A stretch of 64,000 nucleotides of DNA from Leuconostoc citreum (GCF_004354555.1 NZ_PUFH01000004.1:372001-436000); one strand, 5' to 3'; shown: positions 25,672 to 35,549, numbered from the stretch's first letter. A program made the numbers and translations. Notes: a model not told the origin generated them from the letters alone.

Positions 25672-26955
25672 ATGAAAAAACGAGGATTATGGTGGATTTT
25701 TGGACCGGTAATCATTGCGTTTGTATTAATTGGCGCACTTTTTTTGGCACCGTTTTCCTTAAATCACATCACACAAAATGATATCCGTGAAGCATCTGTT
25801 TCGTTTTCGAAAAATGTGTTCAAGGGTGAAGCGATTAAAACTGCAGCGTTTAATGATAAATCTAAACGATATGTGCCTTTTTTTGGCTCGAGTGAGTTGC
25901 TACGTTTAGATACGATGCACCCATCTATGCTTGCTGAAAAATATCATCGTAATTATCAACCTTTTTTACTAGGACAAGCTGGCACAGAAGCACTAACGCA
26001 TTATCTAAGCATGCAAGAAATGCCCAATGGTTTGCATAAAAAACAAGCTGTATTTATTATTTCACAGCAATGGTTTACGAAAAAAAATTCTAAAGTTTCT
26101 TTTTCTGAATTTTATTCACCGTTACAAACGGCTAATTGGTTGCAACGAATTGATCGTATTACACCCACTGACCGTTTCATAGCAGATCGTTTACTACGTG
26201 AAAAGCAAGTCAAAAATAATGCCGTTTATAACCGTCTAGTAACAAAAATTAGTAATAACCAACCACTATCAAACGCCGATAAAAATATATTAAGCGTTCG
26301 GCATCGTATGTTATTACGGGAAGATCAATTATTTTCTAATTTCTCAGCATCTAATAATTGGAAAAATCGTGTCAAGCCCGCTATTGGTCGCTTACCCGAT
26401 AAGGATGATGCAGCAACACTGCTAAGCGAAGCGACAAAATTAGGTGAGCAAGAGACAACAAACAATAATTTTCAAATTAAGAATTCATTTTATAAATACC
26501 GTATTAAACTTAATTTGAAAAGATTAAAAAATTCACAACGCAATTTTGACTATCGTGAATCCGAAGAATATTCTGATTTGCAAGCTGTATTAGCTGAGTT
26601 TGCTAAGCAGCATACAGATGTGTTATTTATCATCCAACCAGTTAATCAACGTTGGACCGATTATACAGGTTTGCGTAAAGAAATGTATTATCAAAGTGTC
26701 GATAAAGTTAAAAAACAGTTAACTTCTCAAGGCTTTAATAATATTGCAGACTTTTCACGTGATGGGGGTCAAAATTATTTCATGCAAGATACGATTCATC
26801 TTGGTTGGAATGGTTGGGTAGCAGCAGATCAAAAAATCAACCCATTTTTGACAAAGGGTTATCAGCCAGTTAATTACCATATTAACAATAACTATCTTTC
26901 AACGCGTTGGCAAAATCTTTCGCCAACACCTGAAAATTTGAAATCGTTTAAATAA
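25672..26955 (+). CDS. dltD: D-alanine esterase/transferase DltD
   Basis: Last step protein of teichoic acid D-alanylation, 427 residues, anchored by an N-terminal helix (about residues 6-27) with the domain outside. SGNH-like catalytic pieces: Ser in FFGSSELLR and the Asp-His pair in DTIHLGWNGW. It begins 5 bp after dltC and ends at a strong terminator, closing dltXABCD. Confidence 0.95.
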   Translation: MKKRGLWWIFGPVIIAFVLIGALFLAPFSLNHITQNDIREASVSFSKNVFKGEAIKTAAFNDKSKRYVPFFGSSELLRLDTMHPSMLAEKYHRNYQPFLLGQAGTEALTHYLSMQEMPNGLHKKQAVFIISQQWFTKKNSKVSFSEFYSPLQTANWLQRIDRITPTDRFIADRLLREKQVKNNAVYNRLVTKISNNQPLSNADKNILSVRHRMLLREDQLFSNFSASNNWKNRVKPAIGRLPDKDDAATLLSEATKLGEQETTNNNFQIKNSFYKYRIKLNLKRLKNSQRNFDYRESEEYSDLQAVLAEFAKQHTDVLFIIQPVNQRWTDYTGLRKEMYYQSVDKVKKQLTSQGFNNIADFSRDGGQNYFMQDTIHLGWNGWVAADQKINPFLTKGYQPVNYHINNNYLSTRWQNLSPTPENLKSFK

Positions 26956-26990
26956 AAAAGATGTGCCACTTTTGGGGCACATCTTTTTTT
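26955..26990. terminator. Bidirectional terminator between dltD and yslB
   Basis: AAAAGATGTGCC pairs with GGGCACATCTTTT around a short loop, with A and T runs on the two sides. It serves the convergent dltD and yslB transcripts. Confidence 0.9.
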
Positions 26991-26991
26991 G

Positions 26992-27711
26992 TTATGAGAA
27001 AGGTGATTGCGAATCTTTATTGGTGTTTGTTGGAAAGTTAAAAGGGTCAATTTCTTCTTCACTAGATAGTGCACTCAAGCTGGTTCGTTCTTCTGCAGGT
27101 GATATGACATCATCGAATTTAAATGCCAGTAGTGAGTCAGTAATTGATTGTTCCCTCGATATATCACCATCATCGCGCAGTTCAACTAATTTTGCGTGCT
27201 CAACGCTAGCGTGCGTCTTTTTGAGAAATGATTCGCGAGCGGCAACGCGTTGTTTAATATCAGAAACGTCAACAGTTTCATTTAAATCAGTGACGACTTC
27301 AAAGCTGACACCGATATTTTTTTTCATGATTTTGAAAGTTGCTTCAGCAATGGCGCCTGTTTGTACTTCAAGTTGTTGTGCTAAAAATCCTGCCTCGAGA
27401 CTGAAGTCAGCTGTCTTGTCGCGTGCTAAACGTTGCTGTACTAAATCACCTGTGAGGGACCAGCGTTGATTTTTACTATCTTGAGAGGCAATTTCTAAAT
27501 CTCCAAAACCAGCATTTTTAAAAAAATCTACAACTGAGGCAAGTGCATCTGTTGGGAATTGACGAGCAATTTCTTTACCGGCCCAGTAGAGAATGTGTGG
27601 ATAATCCTCTTGCAGTAAATTTTTAAGTAAGCCGTCACGTAAGAGGGTTAGAGCAAAACTGTTAACTTGAAAATTTGTTTGTAAAATTTTATCGTAATCG
27701 TTGATATTCAT
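26992..27711 (-). CDS. YslB-like DUF2507 protein with long C-terminal tail
   Basis: 239 residues. The first 145 or so fit the DUF2507/YslB family (LRDGLLKNLLQ, ILYWAGKEIARQF, VDFFKNAGFGDL), a cytoplasmic V4R-like fold of unknown role. The remaining roughly 90 residues are hydrophilic and acidic, probably unstructured, and longer than in family members I know. It is divergent from murI with 89 bp between, a neighbourhood shared with other Firmicutes. Confidence 0.8.
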   Translation of the reverse strand: MNINDYDKILQTNFQVNSFALTLLRDGLLKNLLQEDYPHILYWAGKEIARQFPTDALASVVDFFKNAGFGDLEIASQDSKNQRWSLTGDLVQQRLARDKTADFSLEAGFLAQQLEVQTGAIAEATFKIMKKNIGVSFEVVTDLNETVDVSDIKQRVAARESFLKKTHASVEHAKLVELRDDGDISREQSITDSLLAFKFDDVISPAEERTSLSALSSEEEIDPFNFPTNTNKDSQSPFS

Positions 27712-27765
27712 GAACTTGTTTGACCTTTCAGACTTTTATTATACCAAACTTTACGGCCTAAAAGC

Positions 27766-27793
27766 TTGCATTCTTTGCATTTAAAGGCATAAT
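27766..27793 (+). promoter_or_regulatory. Promoter of murI, 7 nt from the ATG
   Basis: TTGCAT (27766-27771), 16-bp spacer, CATAAT (27788-27793). The ATG at 27801 is only 7 nt beyond, and no ribosome site fits in between, so the transcript is probably leaderless. Confidence 0.55.
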
Positions 27794-27800
27794 TATAGAT

Positions 27801-28670
27801 ATGAATAAAAATAATCCAATCGGTTTTGTTGATTCTGGTGTTGGTGGTCTAACAGTTATCAAAGAAGCTCAGAAACAACTACCCAACGAACAATTTATCT
27901 TTATTGGTGATACAGCACGAATGCCTTATGGCCCACGGCCTACTGAAGAGGTTGTGCGTTATACCTTTCAAATGGCAAATTACCTCGTCGAGCAAAAGCA
28001 TATTAAGTTGCTGGTTATTGCTTGTAATACTGCAACAGCACGCGTATTGTCTCAGTTACAGAGGACATTAGCTATTCCTGTCATTGGGGTTATTCAACCA
28101 GGTGCTTGGGCTGCCACTAAAACAACTAAAAATAATCGCATAGGCATTATTGCAACACAGGGAACTGTCGATTCTGGTGCCTATGATAATGAGATTCACG
28201 CTTTTCGTGATGACGTTCAGATAACGTCACAAGCTGAGCCTGAATTTGTTCAGTTAGTTGAGTCGAATAAATACCACGAGGCAGCAACGAGGAATATCGT
28301 TAGTCAGCATCTTGAACATATGAAGAGCCAAGATGTCGATACGTTGATACTTGGATGTACACACTTTCCTTTATTAGCGCCTTTTATTGAATCGGCCATG
28401 GGGCCACAGGTTACTCTAATAGATGCTGGACGTGAGACCGTTCGCGTGATTCAAGAAGCCTTGCTTATGCATGATTTATATACAAGTGTCGCACATTCAC
28501 ATAGTAAAGATATTTACTATACAACAGGGAATACAGCAAATTTTCGTATCATAGCGACCGATTGGTTAGATTTACCAGACGCTTTAGATGTACGACACCT
28601 TAATATAGTAGAAAACGATAGGCAACAATATTTGGAGGAACAAGATGGCAAGACTAATTTTAGCCAGTAA
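27801..28670 (+). CDS. murI: Glutamate racemase
   Basis: Makes D-glutamate for peptidoglycan; 289 residues. The two catalytic cysteines are Cys75 in IACNTATA and Cys186 in LGCTHFPLL; the N-terminal DSGVGGLTV and GDTARMPYG loops are standard. The C-terminal end overlaps rdgB by 26 bp, and murI-rdgB-yfcE form a compact operon as in many Firmicutes. The start has no ribosome site; see the promoter entry. Confidence 0.95.
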   Translation: MNKNNPIGFVDSGVGGLTVIKEAQKQLPNEQFIFIGDTARMPYGPRPTEEVVRYTFQMANYLVEQKHIKLLVIACNTATARVLSQLQRTLAIPVIGVIQPGAWAATKTTKNNRIGIIATQGTVDSGAYDNEIHAFRDDVQITSQAEPEFVQLVESNKYHEAATRNIVSQHLEHMKSQDVDTLILGCTHFPLLAPFIESAMGPQVTLIDAGRETVRVIQEALLMHDLYTSVAHSHSKDIYYTTGNTANFRIIATDWLDLPDALDVRHLNIVENDRQQYLEEQDGKTNFSQ

Positions 28671-29247
28671 CAATGCGCACAAAATTAGTGAGCTAAAGGC
28701 AATGTTGGCAATGTTGCATATTGAACTCACTGTTGTCCCATTGAACGAATTAGACAGTAACATACCAGAAATAGTCGAGAATGGGAAAACTTTTGAGGAA
28801 AATGCCACGATAAAAGTTCAGACTATTGCCAAAGTGGCACCCAATGATTATATTTTGGCTGATGATTCTGGTTTGTCTGTTGATGCCTTAGCCGGTCAAC
28901 CAGGAGTTTATTCGGCGCGCTATGCGGGCGATCATGATGATGAAGCAAATATCGATAAAGTGTTGACAAAATTATCTGGTGAAAAGAATCGTACAGCACA
29001 TTTTAATAGTGTGCTAGTGTTGATTGATAATCATGGACGTCGGTTAGTTGCTAATGGTCAAGTTGATGGACAAATTACCACAGCGCGTCGTGGTAATAAC
29101 GGCTTTGGGTATGATCCCATTTTCTTTGTACCCCAATTTGATAAAACTTTTGCTGAACTGACTGCTGAAGAAAAAAATCATGTTAGTCATCGAGGGTTGG
29201 CGCTCAAGTCTTTGGGACAGCAACTACCAGATTGGTTGAAAGGATAG
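28645..29247 (+). CDS. rdgB: XTP/dITP diphosphatase (RdgB/HAM1)
   Basis: House-cleaning pyrophosphatase that removes inosine and xanthosine triphosphates; 200 residues. Family motifs: ILASNNAHKISELK at the N-terminus, ADDSGLSVDAL, NGFGYDPIF and SHRGLALKSL at the C-terminus. Ribosome site TGGAGGAA lies inside murI, which it overlaps by 26 bp. Confidence 0.95.
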   Translation: MARLILASNNAHKISELKAMLAMLHIELTVVPLNELDSNIPEIVENGKTFEENATIKVQTIAKVAPNDYILADDSGLSVDALAGQPGVYSARYAGDHDDEANIDKVLTKLSGEKNRTAHFNSVLVLIDNHGRRLVANGQVDGQITTARRGNNGFGYDPIFFVPQFDKTFAELTAEEKNHVSHRGLALKSLGQQLPDWLKG

Positions 29248-29252
29248 GATAA

Positions 29253-29789
29253 ATGACGAAGTTTCTTATTGTATCGGATACGCATGGTGATCGAGATATA
29301 CTCGTTGATATTTTTAATCATTGGCAGTCAAATGTTGCAGCTGTTTTTTATAATGGCGATTCAGAGTTATCAGCCAATGACAGTGTATTTGACGGCGTCT
29401 CAACTGTGATTGGTAATATGGATACCGATGATGATTTTGTTGCAGCACGGGTTACAACTATTGCGGGCACGACTTTTTTTCAGACACACGGGCATTTATA
29501 TAATGTACGTTCGTTGGATTCTTGGGCTAATTTAACCGTGATGAACCAACTTGCTAAGGAAGCGAAAGCGCAAATTGTGTTGTTTGGCCATACACATATC
29601 GATGGCGTGGCAATGTTTGACGATAAATTATTTATTAATCCAGGTTCGATTAGTTTGCCAAAGGGGCCACATACGGCTATTGGTGGCACTTATGCAGTAT
29701 TAACAGTGTCCGATACAGCGTACTCTGTGGCATTTTATAATCGGCAGCATGAGGAAATTCCTGCATTAACGCAATCGTTCAATTGCTAA
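29253..29789 (+). CDS. YfcE/YsnB-type metallophosphoesterase
   Basis: 178 residues, single calcineurin-like phosphoesterase domain. Metal-ligand motifs are visible in order: SDTHGD, NGDSE, GNMDTDDDF (most relatives have GNCD), QTHGH and FGHTHID. Physiological substrate unknown. Five bases after rdgB. Confidence 0.88.
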   Translation: MTKFLIVSDTHGDRDILVDIFNHWQSNVAAVFYNGDSELSANDSVFDGVSTVIGNMDTDDDFVAARVTTIAGTTFFQTHGHLYNVRSLDSWANLTVMNQLAKEAKAQIVLFGHTHIDGVAMFDDKLFINPGSISLPKGPHTAIGGTYAVLTVSDTAYSVAFYNRQHEEIPALTQSFNC

Positions 29790-29810
29790 TGGCTGAATCC
29801 TGAATAAACG

Positions 29811-29819
29811 TGATAAAAT
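29811..29819 (+). promoter_or_regulatory. Extended -10 of ruvB, 7 nt from the ATG
   Basis: TGATAAAAT (TAAAAT 29814-29819) with the ATG at 29827. No ribosome-binding sequence lies between. Confidence 0.5.
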
Positions 29820-29826
29820 TGTAACT

Positions 29827-30885
29827 ATGGGAAATCAACAAGAACCACAATTTAACCAATGGTATGATGAAAATACTGAAGTAGATAGCTTGTTACGTCA
29901 TGCTGCCGCCAATGAGGCGGAACAGCATGATGAACTGTCGCTAAGACCCCAGTTTTTGCGTGAGTATATTGGGCAAGCTGCCTTGAAAGAGGAACTGTCT
30001 GTTTATATTTCGGCGGCCAAGCAGCGTGAAGAGGCACTTGACCATGTCTTATTATTTGGACCACCAGGGCTAGGGAAGACTACGCTGGCTATGATCATTG
30101 CTAACGAGATGGGGGTTCATATTAAAACCACCTCGGGGCCAGCAATTGAGAAACCAGGCGACCTAGTGGCGTTGTTAAATGAATTAGAACCAGGTGATAT
30201 TTTATTTATTGATGAAATTCATCGCTTACCAACAAACGTTGAAGAAATTATGTATTCTGCCATGGAGGATTATTTTGTAGACATTATGGTTGGACAAGGA
30301 CCGACAGCGCGTGCCGTGCATTTTCCTCTGCCACCTTTTACTCTCATCGGCGCAACAACACGTCCAGGTATGTTATCTAAGCCATTGCGCGATCGTTTTG
30401 GGATTATGAGTGCGATGTCATATTATACGCCAGAGGAACTACAAGAAATCGTTGTCAGGTCATCTGATATCTTTAAGGCGCCCATTAAACCGGAAGGGGC
30501 TTACGAAATTGCTTTGCGTTCACGCGGAACACCAAGAATTGCTAACCGGCTGTTAAAACGCGTGCGTGATTTTGCGCAAGTCCAAGGGAAAGCAGCCATT
30601 GATCGGGTAATTGTTGATATTGCCTTAGATAAGTTGCGTGTTGATAATCGTGGTCTAGATGAAACAGATCATAAATTATTAGATACAATGATTACGTACT
30701 ATCAAGGTGGTCCGGTTGGCTTAAATACGCTTGCTGCTAATATTGGTGAGGAAGCAGAGACGCTTGAATCCATGGTTGAACCTTACTTATTACAAATTGG
30801 TTTTTTACAGCGCACACCAAGGGGACGAGTTGTTACTGAAGCAGCTTATGCGCATCTCAATATCCCGTACCAAAGGAAAATGTAA
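29827..30885 (+). CDS. ruvB: Holliday junction branch migration helicase RuvB
   Basis: AAA+ motor of the RuvAB complex, 352 residues. Walker [10 protein letters not shown], Walker [10 protein letters not shown], sensor 1 IGATTR, Arg finger region LRDRFG and the C-terminal winged helix ending in RTPRGRV are all seen. The first 20 or so residues are longer than in E. coli. ruvA is not upstream as usual but 2 kb downstream, after a phosphoesterase gene and queA. The stop overlaps the next start (TAATG). Confidence 0.96.
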   Translation: MGNQQEPQFNQWYDENTEVDSLLRHAAANEAEQHDELSLRPQFLREYIGQAALKEELSVYISAAKQREEALDHVLLFGPPGLGKTTLAMIIANEMGVHIKTTSGPAIEKPGDLVALLNELEPGDILFIDEIHRLPTNVEEIMYSAMEDYFVDIMVGQGPTARAVHFPLPPFTLIGATTRPGMLSKPLRDRFGIMSAMSYYTPEELQEIVVRSSDIFKAPIKPEGAYEIALRSRGTPRIANRLLKRVRDFAQVQGKAAIDRVIVDIALDKLRVDNRGLDETDHKLLDTMITYYQGGPVGLNTLAANIGEEAETLESMVEPYLLQIGFLQRTPRGRVVTEAAYAHLNIPYQRKM

Positions 30886-31745
30886 TGGACTATATTATCT
30901 CTGATACGCATTTCAATCATGAAAAAATTCTTTATTTTGATAAATCACGTGTAGAATCATTAAAATTATTGGGAATAGCACCTACTATTTCAGAAATGGA
31001 TCGCTATTTAGAAAAAATTTGGAATGATACAGTGACTGATGAAGACACTGTATATTTTTTGGGTGATTTGGGGATGTTTCGCAAAAAGCAAGATTTTGTG
31101 GCACAACTGGCTCGCCTGCGGGGTAAAAAAATATTATTTAAGGGTAATCATGATCATACTGATCAGCTGAAAGCAGCGTATAAAGCGCCGGAGGCTCAAG
31201 TCATTGAAGTTGTTGAGACAGCAAAATCACTCAAGATTGATGGTCGGCAAGTTTGGTTGAGTCACTACGCTGTTGATTTACCATACCCATTATTATCACT
31301 TCATGGGCACATTCATGAAGCAGAATATCAGCGTGATAATATGATTAATTTATCACTTGACTCAGCCTATATGCAAACAAGGGTATTTGGACAGCCTATT
31401 AGTTTTGAGGCGCTTAGTCCGTTACTATCACAACGTATTGCAGCAATTTCAGAAACCTATCAAATAGAATCTGAGAATAAACGTTATGATCGTTTGGTTG
31501 AGCGTGCATTTGATGAGAAAATCACCATCAACAAACCAACAGCAACACAACGTCATGAATTAGCACTGCTCGTTGATTATCTGAATAAAAATGATTTAAC
31601 TTATGCGACTGTTCTAAAACAGTTTAATATTCCAAATGATAATAAAGTGTTATCCGAAAAAGAAAAAGAGAAAGTGAACTTGACAGGGTTTGAATTTGAA
31701 AAGCAAACTGGTATGTCAGGTAATACAGGTATAAAAGATGACTGA
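30885..31745 (+). CDS. Metallophosphoesterase of unknown substrate
   Basis: 286 residues. The N-terminal 175 residues form a calcineurin-like phosphoesterase: SDTHFNH, LGDLGMF, KGNHDH, WLSHYA and LHGHIHE. The last 100 residues or so are hydrophilic with no recognised domain. Coupled to ruvB by a TAATG overlap and overlapping queA by 8 bp, so it is translated as part of the ruvB-queA unit, though nothing shows a link to recombination or queuosine. Confidence 0.85.
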   Translation: MDYIISDTHFNHEKILYFDKSRVESLKLLGIAPTISEMDRYLEKIWNDTVTDEDTVYFLGDLGMFRKKQDFVAQLARLRGKKILFKGNHDHTDQLKAAYKAPEAQVIEVVETAKSLKIDGRQVWLSHYAVDLPYPLLSLHGHIHEAEYQRDNMINLSLDSAYMQTRVFGQPISFEALSPLLSQRIAAISETYQIESENKRYDRLVERAFDEKITINKPTATQRHELALLVDYLNKNDLTYATVLKQFNIPNDNKVLSEKEKEKVNLTGFEFEKQTGMSGNTGIKDD

Positions 31746-32805
31746 TGAGAAACATTACCAATTGGCGGACTTTGATTATGATTTGCCAGAAGCATTAATT
31801 GCGCAAACACCTTTAAAGCAGCGTGATGCTTCACGTTTACTGGTACTAGATGCTGATACAGGCGCTTATCAAGACAAGCATTTTTACGACATTTTAGATT
31901 ACGTGAATCCTGGTGATGCCATTGTCATGAATAACTCACGTGTTTTGCCAGCAAGATTGCATGGTGTACGTCCAGAAACTGGTGGACATGCTGAAGTCCT
32001 GCTATTACGCCAAGATCATGGGGATGTATGGGAGACATTGGTGCGACCAGCCAAGAAATCACCTGTTGGTTCGACTATTGTGTTTGGTGATGATGTGACA
32101 CAGCCAATCATGACAGCAACGGTTGTCGGCGAGCTAGAACATGGTGGTCGATATGTCGAATTCCATTATGATGGCATTTTTATGGCGCTATTAGATAAAT
32201 TAGGTGAGATGCCACTACCGCCTTATATTAAAGAGAAGTTGGCTGACCAAGAACGCTATCAAACGGTCTATTCGAAAGTTGATGGTTCAGCTGCAGCGCC
32301 AACAGCTGGATTACATTGGACACCTGAGTTGCTTAATCAAGTCCGGGCTAAAGGAGTTAAAACAGTTGAATTAACGCTTCATGTGGGGCTAGGCACTTTC
32401 CGACCAGTAGAGGAAGAAAATATAGAAGACCACAAAATGCATTCAGAGTTCTATCAATTAAGCCAAGATGCAGCGGATACATTAAACCAGGTACGTGAAA
32501 ATGGCGGACGCATTATTGCCACAGGGACAACATCTATTCGTACTTTGGAAACAATTGGGTCAAAATTTGAGGGCAAATTGCAAGCAGATTCAGGCTGGAC
32601 AGATATTTTCATTAAGCCAGGGTACAAGTGGACAACTGTTGATGCATTTATTACTAATTTCCATTTGCCAAAGTCAACTTTGGTTATGTTGGTTGCTGCG
32701 TTTACGGGTCGTGAAAATATTCTAAATGCCTATCAACATGCTGTTGCTGAACAATATCGTTTCTTTAGTTTCGGGGATGCGATGTTTATTAAGCGCGACA
32801 AATAA
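31738..32805 (+). CDS. queA: S-adenosylmethionine:tRNA ribosyltransferase-isomerase
   Basis: Makes epoxyqueuosine in tRNA; 355 residues. Characteristic segments: [14 protein letters not shown] at the N-terminus, [27 protein letters not shown], and [14 protein letters not shown] near the end. Begins within the end of the phosphoesterase gene. ruvA follows 46 bp later with its own GGAG ribosome site. Confidence 0.95.
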   Translation: MTDEKHYQLADFDYDLPEALIAQTPLKQRDASRLLVLDADTGAYQDKHFYDILDYVNPGDAIVMNNSRVLPARLHGVRPETGGHAEVLLLRQDHGDVWETLVRPAKKSPVGSTIVFGDDVTQPIMTATVVGELEHGGRYVEFHYDGIFMALLDKLGEMPLPPYIKEKLADQERYQTVYSKVDGSAAAPTAGLHWTPELLNQVRAKGVKTVELTLHVGLGTFRPVEEENIEDHKMHSEFYQLSQDAADTLNQVRENGGRIIATGTTSIRTLETIGSKFEGKLQADSGWTDIFIKPGYKWTTVDAFITNFHLPKSTLVMLVAAFTGRENILNAYQHAVAEQYRFFSFGDAMFIKRDK

Positions 32806-32851
32806 TGTTACAGTGGCTTAAAGAGCACATGTCTACATAAGGAGAGACACG

Positions 32852-33442
32852 ATGTATGAATATATTAATGGCTTGATTACAAATATTTATCCCGCTTATC
32901 TAGTGATTGCTGATCGCAGTGGTGTTGGTTACAAATTATTCGTAGCCAACCCATATCGCTTTGAACAAAATGTTGAATCTCACGTCTATGTTGAACAAAT
33001 TGTTCGTGAAAATGAAATGACATTATACGGGTTTATAGACGAAAACGAAAAATATTTGTTTAATAAACTGCTCAATGTTTCTGGTATTGGACCTAAAAGC
33101 GCCTTGGCTATCTTAGCAAGTGATGATGCTGCAGGATTAGTAACAGCTGTGGCCAACGATGATGCATCTTATTTAACACAATTTCCTGGCGTGGGTAAAA
33201 AGACAGCCCAACAAATTGTGTTGGATTTGAAGGGAAAGTTAGATGATTTGGCATTATCAGCAGGTATGACGGTAGAAACAGTCCCTACAACTGATAATCA
33301 GGCATTGGCTGATGCTTTGGCAGCACTGGAATCGTTGGGTTATAGTGCGAAAGACGTCGCTAAATTACAGACAGTTTTGGCTAATCAAAAGGATACAACA
33401 GATGGGTATATTCGCTCAGCGTTGAAGTTTTTGGTGAAATAA
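32852..33442 (+). CDS. ruvA: Holliday junction DNA-binding protein RuvA
   Basis: DNA-binding partner of RuvB, 196 residues. N-terminal OB domain (GVGYKLFV), helix-hairpin-helix motifs NVSGIGPKSALAIL and FPGVGKKTAQQIV (about residues 70-125), flexible linker, then the C-terminal domain III (ALAALESLGYSAKDV) that contacts RuvB. Last gene before a terminator shared with the kinase gene on the other strand. Confidence 0.95.
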   Translation: MYEYINGLITNIYPAYLVIADRSGVGYKLFVANPYRFEQNVESHVYVEQIVRENEMTLYGFIDENEKYLFNKLLNVSGIGPKSALAILASDDAAGLVTAVANDDASYLTQFPGVGKKTAQQIVLDLKGKLDDLALSAGMTVETVPTTDNQALADALAALESLGYSAKDVAKLQTVLANQKDTTDGYIRSALKFLVK

Positions 33443-33445
33443 TAT

Positions 33446-33480
33446 AAAAAACACATGACCAGATGGCCATGTGTTTTTTA
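33446..33480. terminator. Bidirectional terminator between ruvA and the kinase gene
   Basis: AAAAAACACATG pairs with CATGTGTTTTTT across an inner GACC/GGCC-type stem. It suits both convergent transcripts. Confidence 0.88.
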
Positions 33481-34113
33481 TTAACGAATTGTTTTCAAAG
33501 CATCATTAATTTGATTTAAAATAATAGTTTGATTTTCTGGTATTTCCAAATCGTATGTCTGGAGATCTACTTTTATTTTTGGTGAGGCATCATAATTGTC
33601 AAACCACTCACGGTAAGCTGACCAAATGCGGAAATAGTATTGACGTAAGTCGTCATTATTGTCGAATTGTTCGTAATCGCGGCCACGTTTTTTGATACGA
33701 TAAAGAATGGTCTCAAAATCTGTTTCAGCATAAACTAACAAATCAGGTGACTTTTTAGGTAATTTTTGCAGTTCGGACATCATATTATTTAATAACTGTG
33801 TATAAACTGACATTTCAGCATCTGTAATATTACCATCTTTGTGGTTCTCAGATGTAAATAATGCGTCTTCATAAATCGAACGATCTAAAACATTATTATC
33901 ATCTGCTAATGCCTGCTTAATCATATCAAACCGACGATTTAAGAAGTAAATCTGTAATAAAAAACCGTATTGCTTTGGATCAGAATAATAAAGTGGCAAA
34001 ACCGGATTATCACCAACCGGTTCATAAAATGCTTTTGTGCCAAAATTTTCAGCGATTAAACTTGTTAATGTTGTTTTACCAACGCCAATCATACCTGCGG
34101 TAATAATCACCAT
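33481..34113 (-). CDS. Deoxynucleoside kinase (deoxyadenosine/deoxyguanosine type)
   Basis: Salvage kinase of 210 residues. P-loop GMIGVGKTT, the substrate motif LDRSIYEDALFT (family DRS), and the lid KKRGRDYE are present. The ATG at 34113 is chosen over an in-frame TTG at 34125 because GGAGG lies 5 nt ahead of it. Lactobacilli often have two adjacent kinase genes; here there is one, downstream of mscL on the same strand but separated from it by a terminator. Confidence 0.87.
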   Translation of the reverse strand: MVIITAGMIGVGKTTLTSLIAENFGTKAFYEPVGDNPVLPLYYSDPKQYGFLLQIYFLNRRFDMIKQALADDNNVLDRSIYEDALFTSENHKDGNITDAEMSVYTQLLNNMMSELQKLPKKSPDLLVYAETDFETILYRIKKRGRDYEQFDNNDDLRQYYFRIWSAYREWFDNYDASPKIKVDLQTYDLEIPENQTIILNQINDALKTIR

Positions 34114-34153
34114 GACGACCTCCAATATTTTAGTAGCTTAATAACTATACAAA

Positions 34154-34197
34154 AAAACCGTCCAAACAACAAGTACGGTTGTCGGACGGTTTTAAGT
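34154..34197 (-). terminator. Terminator after mscL
   Basis: On the minus strand AAAACCGTCC pairs with GGACGGTTTT, with an inner ACAACCG/CTTGTTG-region pairing, then T7. Confidence 0.75.
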
Positions 34198-34210
34198 CAA
34201 AAAGCGAACA

Positions 34211-34591
34211 TTAAGCTTTTTTCTGTGCTTCAAGCAAGTCACGGATTTCAGCTAATACTTCTAATTCTGGATTGGCTTTAACTTCTTCTTTTTTGTTTGT
34301 ACGCAGGATACGATTAACAAATTTTACCAAGAGAAAGACGACAAAGGCAGTAATTAAGAAGTTAATGACGTCATTCAAAAAGGCACCATATTTGAATGTT
34401 AATTCCTTAGTAACGACTAATTTTAAGTTTTGAAGATCTGAGGTGCCACCGGTGAAAAATGTGATAATAGGACTGATTAAGTTATTGGTTAATGACTTGA
34501 CAATACCAGTGAAAGCACCACCGATAATGACGCCAACGGCTAAATCAAGCACGTTGCCGCGCATGATAAATGTCTTGAATTCTGATAACAT
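34211..34591 (-). CDS. mscL: Large-conductance mechanosensitive channel
   Basis: Membrane channel that opens on osmotic downshock, 126 residues. N-terminal amphipathic helix [14 protein letters not shown]1 [20 protein letters not shown]2 around residues 66-90 and a charged cytoplasmic helix ending in RDLLEAQKK are as expected. About 250 bp without a gene follows upstream; I see no clear element there beyond a small CTTTC/GAAAG stem near 34779-34794. Confidence 0.95.
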   Translation of the reverse strand: MLSEFKTFIMRGNVLDLAVGVIIGGAFTGIVKSLTNNLISPIITFFTGGTSDLQNLKLVVTKELTFKYGAFLNDVINFLITAFVVFLLVKFVNRILRTNKKEEVKANPELEVLAEIRDLLEAQKKA

Positions 34592-34841
34592 ACTAAAATA
34601 TCCCCTTATATGAGCCTTAATATCAGGCTACATACTTCCTTTCCTTACTGAATACTAACCTCTATTTTACCTAACAATTAGCTATTTACCAAATTAAGCC
34701 GTTGAATTTAGGCCTTTTTTAGCTAATTTGAGATTAACTTAAAGTTTGTTATATCACAAGAATTGATAATGACCGTCTTTCTCATGAAAGAAACCGCTAA
34801 CCATGATAAAATAAACGTAATTGTTTTGAAGGAGATTTGTT

Positions 34842-35030
34842 ATGACTGAAAAAGATCAATTAACACTATGGCATGAACAACTGATTGCCATTATTAAAGA
34901 TATTAATACGCCACATACACTTGGCGGTATTACAAATGACGCTAACCGTGAGCATGATTCGCGCTTAGCACGACGGGCATTAGATAATTTAATTGTGTTG
35001 AGTGAAGAAATCAATGCTAAACGACAATAA
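34842..35030 (+). CDS. Small hypothetical protein
   Basis: 62 residues, hydrophilic, probably helical, no recognised family (starts MTEKDQLTLWHEQ, ends SEEINAKRQ). Supported as real by a full ribosome site AAGGAG 9 nt before the ATG. It lies 27 bp before the ydbS-like gene and may be co-transcribed with it. Function unknown. Confidence 0.6.
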   Translation: MTEKDQLTLWHEQLIAIIKDINTPHTLGGITNDANREHDSRLARRALDNLIVLSEEINAKRQ

Positions 35031-35057
35031 GTAATCATGGGGGGTCTGGGGGGCAAT

Positions 35058-35549
35058 ATGATATCTAAATATGCACAATATTTACCAAAACGTGCGAAAA
35101 TCGTCTGGGTGTTGGACGATTTAATAGGGATGCTAGTATTGGGCCTAGCGTTATTAATCCTTAATTTATGCTTAGGGGCGCAGTGGCCAAGTACCATTAT
35201 CATGGTTTTAAATATAATGTTAATTGTGATTATTGGTTTGGTCATTGGTCATCTATTACTGATACCGTACTATTATCGTTTTCACCGTTATGCTTTAGAT
35301 GATACAGCTATTTTAATTTATAAAGGCTTTTTTCTTAGAAAAACAGAAGCGATACCACTTAATCGTATTCAAAATGTTGATACGACTCAGGGGCCATTAC
35401 TTCAGTTTTTTCATTTAAAGAGACTGGTTATTGTGACAGCGGCACATAGTTTTTCGATTGCAGCAGTTGATGAGCAAGTTGCGCAAACATTGCGTGAACG
35501 ATTGATTTTAGCGGCAAGACAAGCGCGTGAGGTTAATAATGATGACTAA
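35058..35549 (+). CDS. YdbS-like PH-domain membrane protein
   Basis: 163 residues: two transmembrane helices (about residues 20-70) followed by a bacterial PH domain (DUF304; RFHRYALDDTAILIYKGFFLRKTEAIPLNRIQNVD). The start at 35058 is preferred to an ATG at 35037, which sits in a G-rich stretch (GGGGGG twice) that may act as ribosome site. Pairs with the next gene, as ydbS-ydbT do in Bacillus, where loss increases sensitivity to some bacteriocins. Confidence 0.82.
   Translation: MISKYAQYLPKRAKIVWVLDDLIGMLVLGLALLILNLCLGAQWPSTIIMVLNIMLIVIIGLVIGHLLLIPYYYRFHRYALDDTAILIYKGFFLRKTEAIPLNRIQNVDTTQGPLLQFFHLKRLVIVTAAHSFSIAAVDEQVAQTLRERLILAARQAREVNNDD

Noticed and set aside
26963-27469. 168-codon plus-strand frame opposite yslB
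   Set aside because: It starts in the dltD terminator, shows Ser-rich shadow composition, and yslB on the other strand is a recognised family.
34113-34125. TTG start for the deoxynucleoside kinase
   Set aside because: It lies in the Shine-Dalgarno sequence; the ATG four codons later has ideal spacing and gives the family N-terminus.
35037-35057. G-runs in front of the ydbS-like gene as a G-quadruplex or phase-variable tract
   Set aside because: Only two runs of six G with one short break; they more simply serve as a ribosome site, and they lie before rather than in the chosen frame.
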